Shown here: positions 52,149 through 60,875 of the stretch, one piece after another
How positions within the stretch are numbered: the stretch's first letter is position 1
Layout of the letters: every line of letters begins with the position of its first letter
Source: UBA1731 sp045595285
GTDB lineage: Bacteria > Verrucomicrobiota > Kiritimatiellia > RFP12 > UBA1067
Length of the DNA: 64,000 nt
NCBI GenBank assembly: GCA_045595285.1
Contig: JAZOAC010000164.1
Span: 37,688-101,687, forward strand
Reading direction: 5' to 3'
Notes under the pieces: generated by a model
What the model was told of the DNA's origin: nothing
What the model saw: only the letters and a program-made list of their open reading frames with translations
Database searches by the model: none
Made by a program: the position numbers and the translations under genes

Positions 52149-53735
52149 TCAATCCCGCTTCGGCCAGTCTTCCGGCTTTTTATGAATGATATTGCCTAGC
52201 CGGAGACTTTCCGCCCTGTCATCAGCCTTTATACCGTCATTTCCATCCGACACAATCGTCAGATCGCTTATGGTCACGCTGTCGCCGCCATGAATGTGGA
52301 GCGCATGTCTACATCCGCCCCCGTCCACGGCGATTGCCGCAGTCACAATGCCATGCAGAAACACATTGGTAACACCCTTCGGGATCGTCAGCAGACCGGC
52401 GGCATTTGAATTCACCCCGGCCCTCTCCCTGATAGTGACACCATCCGCAACCGCGATTTCCTGATTCGATGTGCGCAGGACAACGGGCGACACAATCCAA
52501 TCACCTTCGTCGCGCCAATCCACGATCACCCTGTCCGCTCCGGAATCTATCGCCGATTGCAGCGCCGCCGTAGCGTCTTTGGCGTTCCATCCGAAAGACG
52601 ACGCCATGACCGTACGCATGTTTGACTGGGCATCTTTCTTCCGTTTCAGCGCCGACAGCCGCTCAACCGTCTCCCTGTCGGCGGGATAGTCCAATGCATC
52701 CGTGTATTTCTCGTTAAGGGTAGTCTTCTGATTCAGGTAATCTCCAGGCAGCATGCCGCCAAGGACAAGGTTCATGACATCAGGGCCGTCAGGCGTCATG
52801 GTAACCCAGGTTATGTGATCCATCTCCCCGTATTCAGGCCCTTTGAGCTGAGTGCGCTGCTCGCCGCCCAGTCTGGCGTTCATGCAGCTTCCGCCGCCGG
52901 CGACGGAAAGGACGTAATAGTCCCTGCCGTGTCTCTTGGCATGCAAATACGTATGCCAGTCCCCTGCGAACACCGTGTACCTGCGCTTTGTCAGTTCCTC
53001 CTTCTCGAACCTGAACCAGGCATCGGTCAGCCATTCGGCGGGCTGATGCATGAATATGCACGTCCAGCGCACATCGGCATTGTCATCCAGCGTTTTCTTG
53101 AACCATGCATACTGACTGTCGGTAATCCCGACCTGTTCTCTGCCGGCGACGCGGCCTTCCATCGTGTTGAGACACACGAACAGCACCCGCTTGTAGACAA
53201 AGCTGTAGTATGTATCGTTCCCGTAGAACTTCTTCCATCCCTTGGTGCTCTCCTCGTTCGCCCGGGCGAAACACGGCGGATACGGGCGACTACGGCCGAT
53301 GTCATGGTTCCCGACAACCGTAAAGAACGGGGCGACGACCTTTGCCGTCATGTTCGTCAACTCGGTCTGCTGTTCAATCTGCACGTCGGCAACGGTTCTC
53401 CGGGCATTCACATACTGCATATTCATGCCTTCAACCAGATCGCCCACCGTAATGACGAATTCAGGATGCATCCTGTTGACCTTGTCCAGCGCATTGGTGA
53501 ACGCTCCGCGATAATCGCCGCCCGTCCTGTCAGGCACGATGGCGAACTGGAAATCGTCGGGATCGTTCTGGAAGTTGAGGTGCGTCCACGGACGCGGCTC
53601 CGCTCCATGCGCCACTGCTGAAAACAGGCAGGAAAAAACGCAGGCGGCGACAAACGCGGAATTCGTATCGCATCCGGTCTTTGACAATGCATCATTCTCT
53701 CCGACAACTCCGGCTGGCTTTGCTTGGCGCATCAT
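52149..53735 (-). CDS. Secreted metallophosphoesterase fused to a truncated beta-helix
   Basis: 528 residues from the ATG at 53735, which has AAAGGAGATTGG upstream; a start at 53759 is less likely. After a signal ending near AVAHGAE, residues about 40-330 are a calcineurin-like phosphoesterase (TVGDLVEG, VVGNHDIGRS, CIFMHQPAEW, FAGDWHTYLH). Residues about 380-528 match the first 150 residues of the beta-helix protein 45893-47857 (SSFGWNAKDATAALQSAIDS, VTISDLTIVSDGNDGIKAD) and then stop abruptly. A full beta-helix would need some 400 more residues. The second half is therefore probably the stump of a deleted gene, fused to or always part of the phosphoesterase. Confidence 0.75.
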   Translation of the reverse strand: MMRQAKPAGVVGENDALSKTGCDTNSAFVAACVFSCLFSAVAHGAEPRPWTHLNFQNDPDDFQFAIVPDRTGGDYRGAFTNALDKVNRMHPEFVITVGDLVEGMNMQYVNARRTVADVQIEQQTELTNMTAKVVAPFFTVVGNHDIGRSRPYPPCFARANEESTKGWKKFYGNDTYYSFVYKRVLFVCLNTMEGRVAGREQVGITDSQYAWFKKTLDDNADVRWTCIFMHQPAEWLTDAWFRFEKEELTKRRYTVFAGDWHTYLHAKRHGRDYYVLSVAGGGSCMNARLGGEQRTQLKGPEYGEMDHITWVTMTPDGPDVMNLVLGGMLPGDYLNQKTTLNEKYTDALDYPADRETVERLSALKRKKDAQSNMRTVMASSFGWNAKDATAALQSAIDSGADRVIVDWRDEGDWIVSPVVLRTSNQEIAVADGVTIRERAGVNSNAAGLLTIPKGVTNVFLHGIVTAAIAVDGGGCRHALHIHGGDSVTISDLTIVSDGNDGIKADDRAESLRLGNIIHKKPEDWPKRD

Positions 53736-53874
53736 TCCAATCTCCTTTACCTTTAACAAGGAGACCTATTATAACACATCACATCCAGCCGACCCCGCCT
53801 TACTGCGAAACGGGGCCCCTTCACAATGGAGAAAATCCCGCGAGTGACGTAATGCCGCCACGGTTTCAGCCCAT

Positions 53875-54120
53875 TCACTTTATCCAACGAATGGTGCGCA
53901 CAAGCGTATGGCTTTCGCCCGGCTTGAGCGTATATGCCTTTTCCTTCTTCAACGTTCCGTTCTCTACGCAAATGAACCTGCGCCAATCATCCGGGCCGAT
54001 AGGAGAAACATTTCCGGATAGATGACTTTCAGGATTCGGACGCCATACATAATATCCATCGGCCCCCTTCTGCGTGAACACAAGCGTCCGGCCCTTCACA
54101 GTATCCATAAGCCGGCATGT
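53875..54120 (-). pseudogene. C-terminal fragment of a hexose mutarotase-like protein
   Basis: A 77-residue frame from the ATG at 54108 resembles the end of D-hexose-6-phosphate mutarotase/aldose 1-epimerase proteins. It has DGYYVWRPNPE, DDWRRFICVENGT and YTLKPGESHTLVRTI, where relatives have VVWNPW...CVE...LxPGE. An in-frame TGA lies 8 codons upstream, so the other two thirds are missing. The catalytic His and Glu would be in the missing part. The 53736-53874 gap has no gene. Confidence 0.55.
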
Positions 54121-54198
54121 TCTCCGTCATTGAGGAAGGAGAACAGGCTGCATACACATGCGATAAACCTTTTCTTCGTTTTCAAACGCGCGACAGCC

Positions 54199-55338
54199 CT
54201 ATCGGGCAGCATTTATGGAGCGGAAGTTGCGGAAAAGACGGACCGACTTCGGATTCATCCGACCCTTTTCGTTCACGCCGACGTTGACAGTCACTGCGGC
54301 ACCGACAGACGTGAAATTGCGCACTACCGCCTCGAGTTCCTCGGGGGTGTAGGCCGGATCCGGGAACTCCCCACGTTCTTGCAGTTCCTTCATCCTGTTC
54401 TTGTCGAGCAGGTCCGGTCTCTTTGCCTTCATGTCATCAGACGCATGCCACGGAATCCAGGCGCCGTAGGCGTTCCAATAACCTTCGAGGGGGAAATGTG
54501 TATGGCACAGACCGCGCCCGCATCTTGCCAAAGGACCATCCGGCTTCCATACGGGATAGCGCTCGCCCGGCTCAAGTTTCAGTTTTCTTATGACAATTCC
54601 GCCATCCCTTATTGCATTGGCCTCGCCGGACAGATAGTCTCCGCCATACACACATTCGAGGTTGTTGGTGACTCCGTCTTTATCTATCGTCACGATGCCG
54701 GAGTTGTATCCGACCACAGCATCCGGATTGCCCGCTCGCGCCGCTTCACGCCACAGATCCTGATGCAGTTTGCCCTGATCGTACCGTACCGGAGTTGCGC
54801 CATCGAAGAACCACCCGTCGCAGTAGCGGCCGAAGTTTTTCGACCACGTGGTTACAATCCTGGTCCAGTTCGTCTGGAAATATGCATTCTCCTTGTCGTC
54901 ATAGCTCCAACGGAAAATCTGCATCATGGTCGGCTCAAGCATGTCGCATGGCAGATAGCAGATCAGTCGTTTCCCGCGCTTTTTCAGCTCCCGTCCGATT
55001 TCCTTCACAAGATCACGACGTGACGGCACACGGTAGGCTCCGCACATTTTCGCCAGATCGTCGTTCGGGCTCGCATACGCCCCTTTACTCTGCCCCAGAG
55101 TGAAGAACAGCCAGTCCGCACCTGTCTCGTCGAAATCCTTCATAAACCCTTCAAGATCGAACGCTTCGACCGGTTCATCCACATGAGGCATGCGATCCGT
55201 CACATGGCACCGTGCATAGAGCCAGAATGCCATCACCCCGTAGCGTCCGCTCATCCACCACGCCGGCGTATCAAGTTTCTGCGTCGCAACGGCGGAAAAC
55301 GAAACGACCGCCGCCAATGTCATCATCGTGAATTTCAT
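54199..55338 (-). CDS. Secreted GH29-like (alpha-L-fucosidase-related) protein
   Basis: 379 residues with a Sec signal (MKFTMMTLAAVVSFSAVA). The barrel starts with PAWWMSGRYGVMAFW, as in GH29 (WWRxARFGMFxHW). DGWFFDGATPV is in the position of the GH29 nucleophile motif WFDG. The general acid cannot be assigned. The C-terminal beta domain typical of many GH29 members is missing. It probably removes fucose or a related deoxy sugar, or is a distant member with another specificity. It lies between a double SUMF1-fold gene (30-nt gap) and the mutarotase fragment. Confidence 0.7.
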   Translation of the reverse strand: MKFTMMTLAAVVSFSAVATQKLDTPAWWMSGRYGVMAFWLYARCHVTDRMPHVDEPVEAFDLEGFMKDFDETGADWLFFTLGQSKGAYASPNDDLAKMCGAYRVPSRRDLVKEIGRELKKRGKRLICYLPCDMLEPTMMQIFRWSYDDKENAYFQTNWTRIVTTWSKNFGRYCDGWFFDGATPVRYDQGKLHQDLWREAARAGNPDAVVGYNSGIVTIDKDGVTNNLECVYGGDYLSGEANAIRDGGIVIRKLKLEPGERYPVWKPDGPLARCGRGLCHTHFPLEGYWNAYGAWIPWHASDDMKAKRPDLLDKNRMKELQERGEFPDPAYTPEELEAVVRNFTSVGAAVTVNVGVNEKGRMNPKSVRLFRNFRSINAAR

Positions 55339-55368
55339 CTGTTAATCCTTTCAGTGTAAGATTGCGTC

Positions 55369-57978
55369 TTATTCTTCGGATGTTCCCGGTACATGTTCCG
55401 GGACTACCGGCGCGACAATGCGTATCCCTCGCCATTTGCAGTACTGAGGCGTGTACAGATGCGTCCTGTGACTGCTTCTGATGCGCTCATAGTCATCGTC
55501 CCACGATCCTCCGCGAAGTACTCGGTGCGTCGGATATCCCGGATCGGGAGACGGCGGTCCTTGAGGATCGACCAGCACCGCACTGTCGGCATACGCGGAA
55601 TTGTTGGTGCGAAAATAGTCGAGACACCACTCGTTTATGTTTCCGCCCATATCGTAGAGTCCCCACCGGTTTGGAGCAAGCAAGCCGACTTCATGGGGGG
55701 ATTTTTCCGTCAACGCAGGATCGTCGCTCCAGTTCTGCCTGTTCCATGCACGTCCGCGCGATGCTTCCGCAGACACTTCATCACCCCACGGCGTAATAGT
55801 GTCAGTACCGGCACGATAAGCAAACTCCCACTGGGATTCAGTCGGAAGATCGAACACGAAGGAAGGCTGAAGCTGCCGCAACCGACCCAGAAAACTGCCA
55901 GGATTGACATAACTGCTGCCGGGCCATACCGCATCCGCACCGCGTACGGAATGCGTTCCGTCGGCAAAGCCGCCCCAACTGATGTTGTGCACCGGCATTT
56001 TCCAGTGACGCGGATCAGACTTGTAATTGGATCCGCATACCTGAGACACGAAATAATACTGGCGTTCGGTTATCTGGAACACGCTCATCCAATAATCCCT
56101 GGTGAACTGAACATAATGTGCGGATGCCGACTCTGGCGGCAAACCGGCATCCCACTTGCCACCTCCCATGCACCAGAGAACATTTGCCGCCGGAATCTTG
56201 CGCATGACAAGCTTTGAATGCTTGTATATCTCATTTGTGACGCCGCCCGGAACCGCCCCTTCATCAACATAGTAGAACACCGGAAGGTTAGGCCCAGCCA
56301 AATCTATCACCGCGTAATCAGGAGGATTGTTCGTTGTCCATTCGCGCACCTCGACGGTCAGGTCGTCAACACGCGTATCGACGACATGCCCGTCCCATGT
56401 ATGGTCCGGCCGCCAGTATATGCGATGGTTGCCGGGATTGACGATACGGTTCACGTCGCCCCCAAGATCGGAAAAATTCCTTGTGCCGATCGAACACCCG
56501 TTCGTCTTGATGTCAACAGTCACAATCTTCGGCACGTCGCCGGACAGCGTGTAGCATACAACCGCTTCGCGGGTTGCCTCGTCAAAGGATATCTCCGGCT
56601 TCGCGAACGGCGTTTCATCCAATGGTTCATGGTGTACCTGCGCGATCGGACATGCCAATCTTACGCCACACCATCTGTTCCAACCAGTCTCACCTATCAA
56701 CGATTCATGGACATATTCCGGACGCTGGCACGCATATCCGTCTGAATAACCGCCGCCTCTAACCTGCCTGCGCGCACCATATGCGGAAATCTGAGCCTGA
56801 GCTCTTGATGGTCCGACCGGATCCACCTCGTAGGAACCGTCCGAGCTGACGGCTGTCGCAGGATCGACGGCGAAATCATGCACAATCTCATTCACATTGC
56901 CGCCCATGTCGTAAAGCCCCCACGCATTCGGGAGGCGTCCTCCGACCTTATGAGTGCGCCCCTTGTTGTCTTCATCAACGATCTCGTCAGTCTTTGAATT
57001 TGCGGCGAACCAGGCATATGGAGACATGGCATTGGATGTATCCGTATGCAGGACCATCATATCCGAGCTGCGCACCAGATCGACATCGCCGATAAGCGGC
57101 AGTACGGAACCGGCGCGCGCGGCGAACTCCCACTGTGCGGCTGTAGGCAGGTCAAAGCCCATTTCCCCGCCCGTTCGGCTTCTCATGACGCCTATCGGAG
57201 ATGCGGGGTTTACAGATGCCACGGATGAGTTTCGACGGTCTGTCCAGTAATCATACGTTTCGCATCTCCCTCTCATCGTCTGATACGATATCATCTCCAC
57301 CGGGTGCATATTCCAATCATGGCAGGCCTTGAACGCCGAATATCCCGACACGTATGTCCCCATTAGAGACCTGTACTGTTCATGCGTCATTTCAAATACG
57401 GCAATGTAATAGTCATGCGTAAGAGTCACCGGATGCGGACGGCAGAGTCCAGGGTTCAGAGGCGAATCATTCAGCACCGCCCCCATGCGCCACAGGATGT
57501 TCGCCGCATCAATCCTCCGGAACAGCATCGAAGTCGTTTTATACACGTCGCCCTGCACTCCTCCAGGCACGGCATTTGAGGACACGTAGTAATTTACCGC
57601 ACCGGTGGCGAGATTTACGGACATGTAAAGCGGCGGACGGGAAAGAGAGTGTGCCGTAAGCCGCATGGACGCATCTCCCGACTTGAATCTGCCACTCAAC
57701 GCAGATGTCTGTTTCGGTTTCCACACAATCCGCCGCGAACCAGGCTCCACCCGACAATTGACGTCGCCCGTCATACCGGTCAGCTGGCTTTCCGCAACCT
57801 CAACCCCGTTCGTAAAAAGCGCGGCGGTCACAATCGCGGCCTCGTCCTCGAGGACATAGGAAACGACAACTGAATTCCCTGCTCTTTGAGAACAGACCAC
57901 CGTCTGTTCGTCGATCTTTGGAAACGCCGCCTGCACCGTTCCGGCAATGCCAAGCAAAATGAATGTGACTCTTTTCAT
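55369..57978 (-). CDS. Secreted double SUMF1-fold protein D
   Basis: 869 residues. After the signal (TFILLGIAGTVQAAFP) come two complete units, each of beta domain plus SUMF1 fold: residues about 20-440 and 460-860. Landmarks are LPTAAQWEFAARAG and WGLYDMGGNVNEIVHD in the first, LPTESQWEFAYRAG and WGLYDMGGNINEWCLD in the second. The ends (RGGGYSDGYAC...VRLACP and RGGSWDDDYERIRSSHR) have no formylglycine-enzyme Cys pair. It is an in-frame tandem duplication of the single-unit paralogues. It lies 27 nt after SUMF1-fold protein E. Confidence 0.85.
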   Translation of the reverse strand: MKRVTFILLGIAGTVQAAFPKIDEQTVVCSQRAGNSVVVSYVLEDEAAIVTAALFTNGVEVAESQLTGMTGDVNCRVEPGSRRIVWKPKQTSALSGRFKSGDASMRLTAHSLSRPPLYMSVNLATGAVNYYVSSNAVPGGVQGDVYKTTSMLFRRIDAANILWRMGAVLNDSPLNPGLCRPHPVTLTHDYYIAVFEMTHEQYRSLMGTYVSGYSAFKACHDWNMHPVEMISYQTMRGRCETYDYWTDRRNSSVASVNPASPIGVMRSRTGGEMGFDLPTAAQWEFAARAGSVLPLIGDVDLVRSSDMMVLHTDTSNAMSPYAWFAANSKTDEIVDEDNKGRTHKVGGRLPNAWGLYDMGGNVNEIVHDFAVDPATAVSSDGSYEVDPVGPSRAQAQISAYGARRQVRGGGYSDGYACQRPEYVHESLIGETGWNRWCGVRLACPIAQVHHEPLDETPFAKPEISFDEATREAVVCYTLSGDVPKIVTVDIKTNGCSIGTRNFSDLGGDVNRIVNPGNHRIYWRPDHTWDGHVVDTRVDDLTVEVREWTTNNPPDYAVIDLAGPNLPVFYYVDEGAVPGGVTNEIYKHSKLVMRKIPAANVLWCMGGGKWDAGLPPESASAHYVQFTRDYWMSVFQITERQYYFVSQVCGSNYKSDPRHWKMPVHNISWGGFADGTHSVRGADAVWPGSSYVNPGSFLGRLRQLQPSFVFDLPTESQWEFAYRAGTDTITPWGDEVSAEASRGRAWNRQNWSDDPALTEKSPHEVGLLAPNRWGLYDMGGNINEWCLDYFRTNNSAYADSAVLVDPQGPPSPDPGYPTHRVLRGGSWDDDYERIRSSHRTHLYTPQYCKWRGIRIVAPVVPEHVPGTSEE

Positions 57979-58005
57979 CTATCGCTCCGCTGACTTCGCT
58001 TTAAA

Positions 58006-59244
58006 CTATCTCCACGGAAGTGGACACACCAAACGGTACCCGATCCACCGGTTGGACTCCTTGTATTCATGCACATTTGCACCCGTGACAGAATGGCTTC
58101 TCATGGATGATGTTGCATCGGAAAAACCGCCGCCTCGCCCTACACGCACACGCTCTCCGGTAGCGACGGTTACATTGCACTCCCCGGAGGAGGGCCCTTC
58201 AGGATCGGACACAGCCACTGTCGGAGCATTGCCGTAGAGTTCCTGATACACGCTGCCGAAACAGCAGTAGTCCAGACACTCCTCTATTATGTTGCCGTAC
58301 ATGTCGTACAGTCCCCATGGATTAGGAGGATAACTTCCGACTTCAACAGGATGACCCACCGCAGATGCACAGTTCGCCATTCCCTTTACCTTCGCATCGG
58401 ACACGTCTGCGCCCCACCATACCTCTCCAGACGTACCGGCCCGCGCGGCGAACTCCCACTGGGCGGAAGTCGGCAAATCGAGCTCCAGCCCCGTCCATTT
58501 CCGGAATCCGTCAATCAGACAACCGTCTCCGACCATGTGCCCGTCGGCAGGCCAATCCGCTCCGCCACGCATCGTCCGCCAGGAAATCCCCTCCAGCGGC
58601 AGAACCCAATAGTCATCCACCACATCCGAGAAAGTTGAGGTGGAGGTCTTGTTTATGCAATACGCCTGGCGTAGCGTCAGTTGGTAGACGCACATGTAAT
58701 AGTCCGACGACAGCTTCACATAATGGTCGTAGCCATAATTATAGTTCTCCTTCCCCATCCGCCATTCGATGCCTGCGGCAGGAATACGCCGCATCAAAAG
58801 TTTTGTCGTCTTGTACTGTCTGCTCCCGACCCCTCCCGGCACGTCGTTCGAGGTTGCATAGAACTGAAGAACATTCTTGACCATAAGGTCCACAACCATC
58901 CAGTCTGGCGGATTCGTCTTGGGCCAGACCGTCAGCTTGACACCCACTTCATCGGCGGCCATGACACGGGAATGATCGGGCGAACGGTCCGGACGCCATG
59001 TTATCCGCCTTTCACCGGATGAAACCACCTTGTTGACGTCCCCACCGACCTCCACCACGCCAACCGAGACGCCGTTCGTCATGAAATCCGCCGTGACTAT
59101 GGCATCCTCGCTGAGGTTGTAGGACACGACAATCCCCTCTGCCTCCGTTTTGAAAACCGATACGCCTGTCGCCAACGGCGCCGCTTTAGCCGCAGCAAGA
59201 CCGGCAACCGCAATCAACCCGATAATTGATTTTTTTTTTCGCAT
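58006..59244 (-). CDS. Secreted SUMF1-fold protein E, A10 tract at start
   Basis: About 412 residues from the ATG at 59244, with AAAGGGGAATCCC upstream. The second to fifth codons contain ten consecutive A (RKKK), then a signal core (IIGLIAVAGLAAAKA). The shared beta domain and a SUMF1 fold follow (LPTSAQWEFAARAG, WGLYDMYGNIIEECLDY, GRGGGFSDATSSMRSHS, YRLVCP). The Cys pair of formylglycine-generating enzyme is absent. Gain or loss of one A would stop translation within the signal. It lies 25 nt after the small secreted gene 59270-59560. Confidence 0.82.
   Translation of the reverse strand: MRKKKSIIGLIAVAGLAAAKAAPLATGVSVFKTEAEGIVVSYNLSEDAIVTADFMTNGVSVGVVEVGGDVNKVVSSGERRITWRPDRSPDHSRVMAADEVGVKLTVWPKTNPPDWMVVDLMVKNVLQFYATSNDVPGGVGSRQYKTTKLLMRRIPAAGIEWRMGKENYNYGYDHYVKLSSDYYMCVYQLTLRQAYCINKTSTSTFSDVVDDYWVLPLEGISWRTMRGGADWPADGHMVGDGCLIDGFRKWTGLELDLPTSAQWEFAARAGTSGEVWWGADVSDAKVKGMANCASAVGHPVEVGSYPPNPWGLYDMYGNIIEECLDYCCFGSVYQELYGNAPTVAVSDPEGPSSGECNVTVATGERVRVGRGGGFSDATSSMRSHSVTGANVHEYKESNRWIGYRLVCPLPWR
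59230..59239. repeat. T10/A10 homopolymer at the start of SUMF1-fold gene E
   Basis: Ten T on the plus strand, A10 in codons 2-5 of 58006-59244. It has the same length and position as the A10 in the broken gene at 1-675. Confidence 0.7.
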
Positions 59245-59269
59245 GGGATTCCCCTTTGTCCAAACGGTT

Positions 59270-59560
59270 TCAACGCAAGATGATCCACAGCGGAATCGGC
59301 TCAAACGTCAGGGCGAAGTCGCACTTCTCCACAACCAGACGGCTACGAGCGTCAAAAAGATTTGAACCGGTCACCACCTGGACGGACTCCACCGCAACCG
59401 ACGGACGCGCATCATGGGAATCCGCCATCACCGCAGACAATTCGACCTGACCGACAAACAGCCCTTCCCGTCCGGATATGTCATACTTCCAATCTATTCC
59501 GTGAACCGCCATGCCCAACATGATGGCGCACACAGACAGCAAAACATGAAAATGCATCAC
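59270..59560 (-). CDS. Small secreted protein paired with SUMF1-fold protein E
   Basis: 96 residues with a signal (HFHVLLSVCAIMLGMAVHG). The mature part of about 75 residues has alternating beta-type sequence (VGQVELSAVMAD, VAVESVQVVTG, VVEKCDFALTF) and ends PIPLWIILR. GAGAGG lies about 9 nt before the ATG. It is the first gene of the operon divergent from regulator 3. No family recognised. Confidence 0.6.
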   Translation of the reverse strand: MMHFHVLLSVCAIMLGMAVHGIDWKYDISGREGLFVGQVELSAVMADSHDARPSVAVESVQVVTGSNLFDARSRLVVEKCDFALTFEPIPLWIILR

Positions 59561-59615
59561 GGAACACCTCTCTTTTCAGTTCAACAATTAAGTCATTTCT
59601 ACCTCGTGCCGCAAA

Positions 59616-59693
59616 TGATATCAAAAACCATACAATGGAATCAATAATTCATTGCGACATATTCAACAAGAAAAATACGACATTTCCAACAAG
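59616..59693 (-). promoter_or_regulatory. Promoter of the 59560 operon with regulator 3 half-sites
   Basis: Minus-strand boxes are TTGATC (59644-59639), a 17-bp spacer and TATCAT (59621-59616). Plus-strand CGACATATTCAACAAG (59655-59670) and CGACATTTCCAACAAG (59678-59693) are direct repeats with 14 of 16 matches, 23 bp apart. They end 10 bp upstream of the -35 box. Confidence 0.62.
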
Positions 59694-59698
59694 ATATC

Positions 59699-59707
59699 TG
59701 ATATAAT
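59699..59707 (+). promoter_or_regulatory. Extended -10 promoter of regulator 3, leaderless
   Basis: TGA-TATAAT (box 59702-59707) ends 6 nt before the ATG at 59714. The second half-site ends 8 bp upstream of it, so binding would cover the -35 region and could give autorepression. Confidence 0.55.
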
Positions 59708-59713
59708 GCGCGC

Positions 59714-60871
59714 ATGGAAAAACCATTGGATATAGCCGTTTCACTGAGGCTCGACATCATGCCCGGACGCGAGCAGCTCACCGGCATCCTTCGTTATGTC
59801 AAGGAACAGGGCCGGAACTGGAACCTGCGCCTTAAGACATGGAAGGAACTTGTCGATGACATATCCGACAACTGCATGAACGCAAGGGGATATATTCTCA
59901 GCGAGGTACCGCCTGACACCGTCTCGTCGTTTCTTTCCGCCAACTCGGTGCCGACTGTGACAATCGACACGCCTTCCGGTCTCTTCAAAAAAAGACGGTG
60001 CGGCATTACGGCCATAGAGCTCGACAATGCGAAGATCGGCCGCATGGGCGCCGAACATTTCTGCTCGATAGGACGGTACAGGACATTTGCATTCGTCTTG
60101 GACAGGGACTCCAGCCACTGGGCGGAAAGCCGGTGCCGTGCATTCGTTGAATATGTGACCGAGAACGGCATACCATGCCAGGTTTACAATGAAGACAATG
60201 ATGCCGCAATGCCAGAATGGCTTGCACGGATTCCGAAGCCGCTCGGCATCATGGTGGCATGCGACAGGCGGATGGTCAACGTGCTGGAAGCCTGCCGGGA
60301 AGCTCGTCTCGAAATCCCTGAACAGGTGGCGCTTCTTGGCGTGGACAACGAAAGCATGTACTGCAACTTCACCCAACCCTCCCTCTCGAGCATCGACCCA
60401 GGCCTCGAAGAGGAAGGATACAGAGCGGCCGCAGAGCTGGACTCTCTGATAAGCGCACGCCGCTCCCGTCCTTGCAGACATCTCTTTCTGCCTCCGCTTC
60501 GTGTCGTCGAGCGGGAATCTACAGCTGTGCTGCTGCCGACGGCAGCACTCATAAGCAAGGCGACCGCCTTCATAAACGGAAACGCCGCCAAAGGCATCAA
60601 GGTTTCAGACGTTGTGCGTGAGATAAGAGTATCGCGCAGTCTGGCCGAACTCCGGTTCAGGCAGATACAGGGCGAGTCCATCCGTTCCGCAATAGAAAAA
60701 CGCAGACTGTCCTTGGCAAAACGATTGGTCGAAACCACCGACTGCCGCATTTCGGAAATTGTGAATTCCTGTGGATTCACAAACCGAAGACAGCTGGAAC
60801 GAAGTTTTCTGAAGCATTTTGGAGAACCGATCCGCTCCTGGAGAAAGAAAAAACGACAGCAACATGTCTGA
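59714..60871 (+). CDS. XylR-type transcriptional regulator 3
   Basis: 385 residues. Sensor domain about 5-270 (DIAVSLRLDIMPGREQLTGI, VALLGVDNESMYC, LSSIDPG) and AraC-type DNA-binding domain about 280-380 (KGIKVSDVVREIRVSRSLAE, ISEIVNSCGFTNRRQLERSF). Its HTH region is close to that of regulator 1. The start follows directly after the extended -10 box. It is divergent from the small protein/SUMF1/GH29-like operon, which it probably activates in response to a sugar. Its half-site (CGACATNTYCAACAAG) differs from that of regulators 1 and 2, so the circuits should be insulated. Confidence 0.9.
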   Translation: MEKPLDIAVSLRLDIMPGREQLTGILRYVKEQGRNWNLRLKTWKELVDDISDNCMNARGYILSEVPPDTVSSFLSANSVPTVTIDTPSGLFKKRRCGITAIELDNAKIGRMGAEHFCSIGRYRTFAFVLDRDSSHWAESRCRAFVEYVTENGIPCQVYNEDNDAAMPEWLARIPKPLGIMVACDRRMVNVLEACREARLEIPEQVALLGVDNESMYCNFTQPSLSSIDPGLEEEGYRAAAELDSLISARRSRPCRHLFLPPLRVVERESTAVLLPTAALISKATAFINGNAAKGIKVSDVVREIRVSRSLAELRFRQIQGESIRSAIEKRRLSLAKRLVETTDCRISEIVNSCGFTNRRQLERSFLKHFGEPIRSWRKKKRQQHV

Positions 60872-60875
60872 AGAT

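Noticed and set aside
18789..59244. SUMF1-fold genes as variable proteins of a diversity-generating retroelement
   Set aside because: The fold would fit, but no reverse transcriptase, template repeat or adenine-biased variable repeat is visible in the window.
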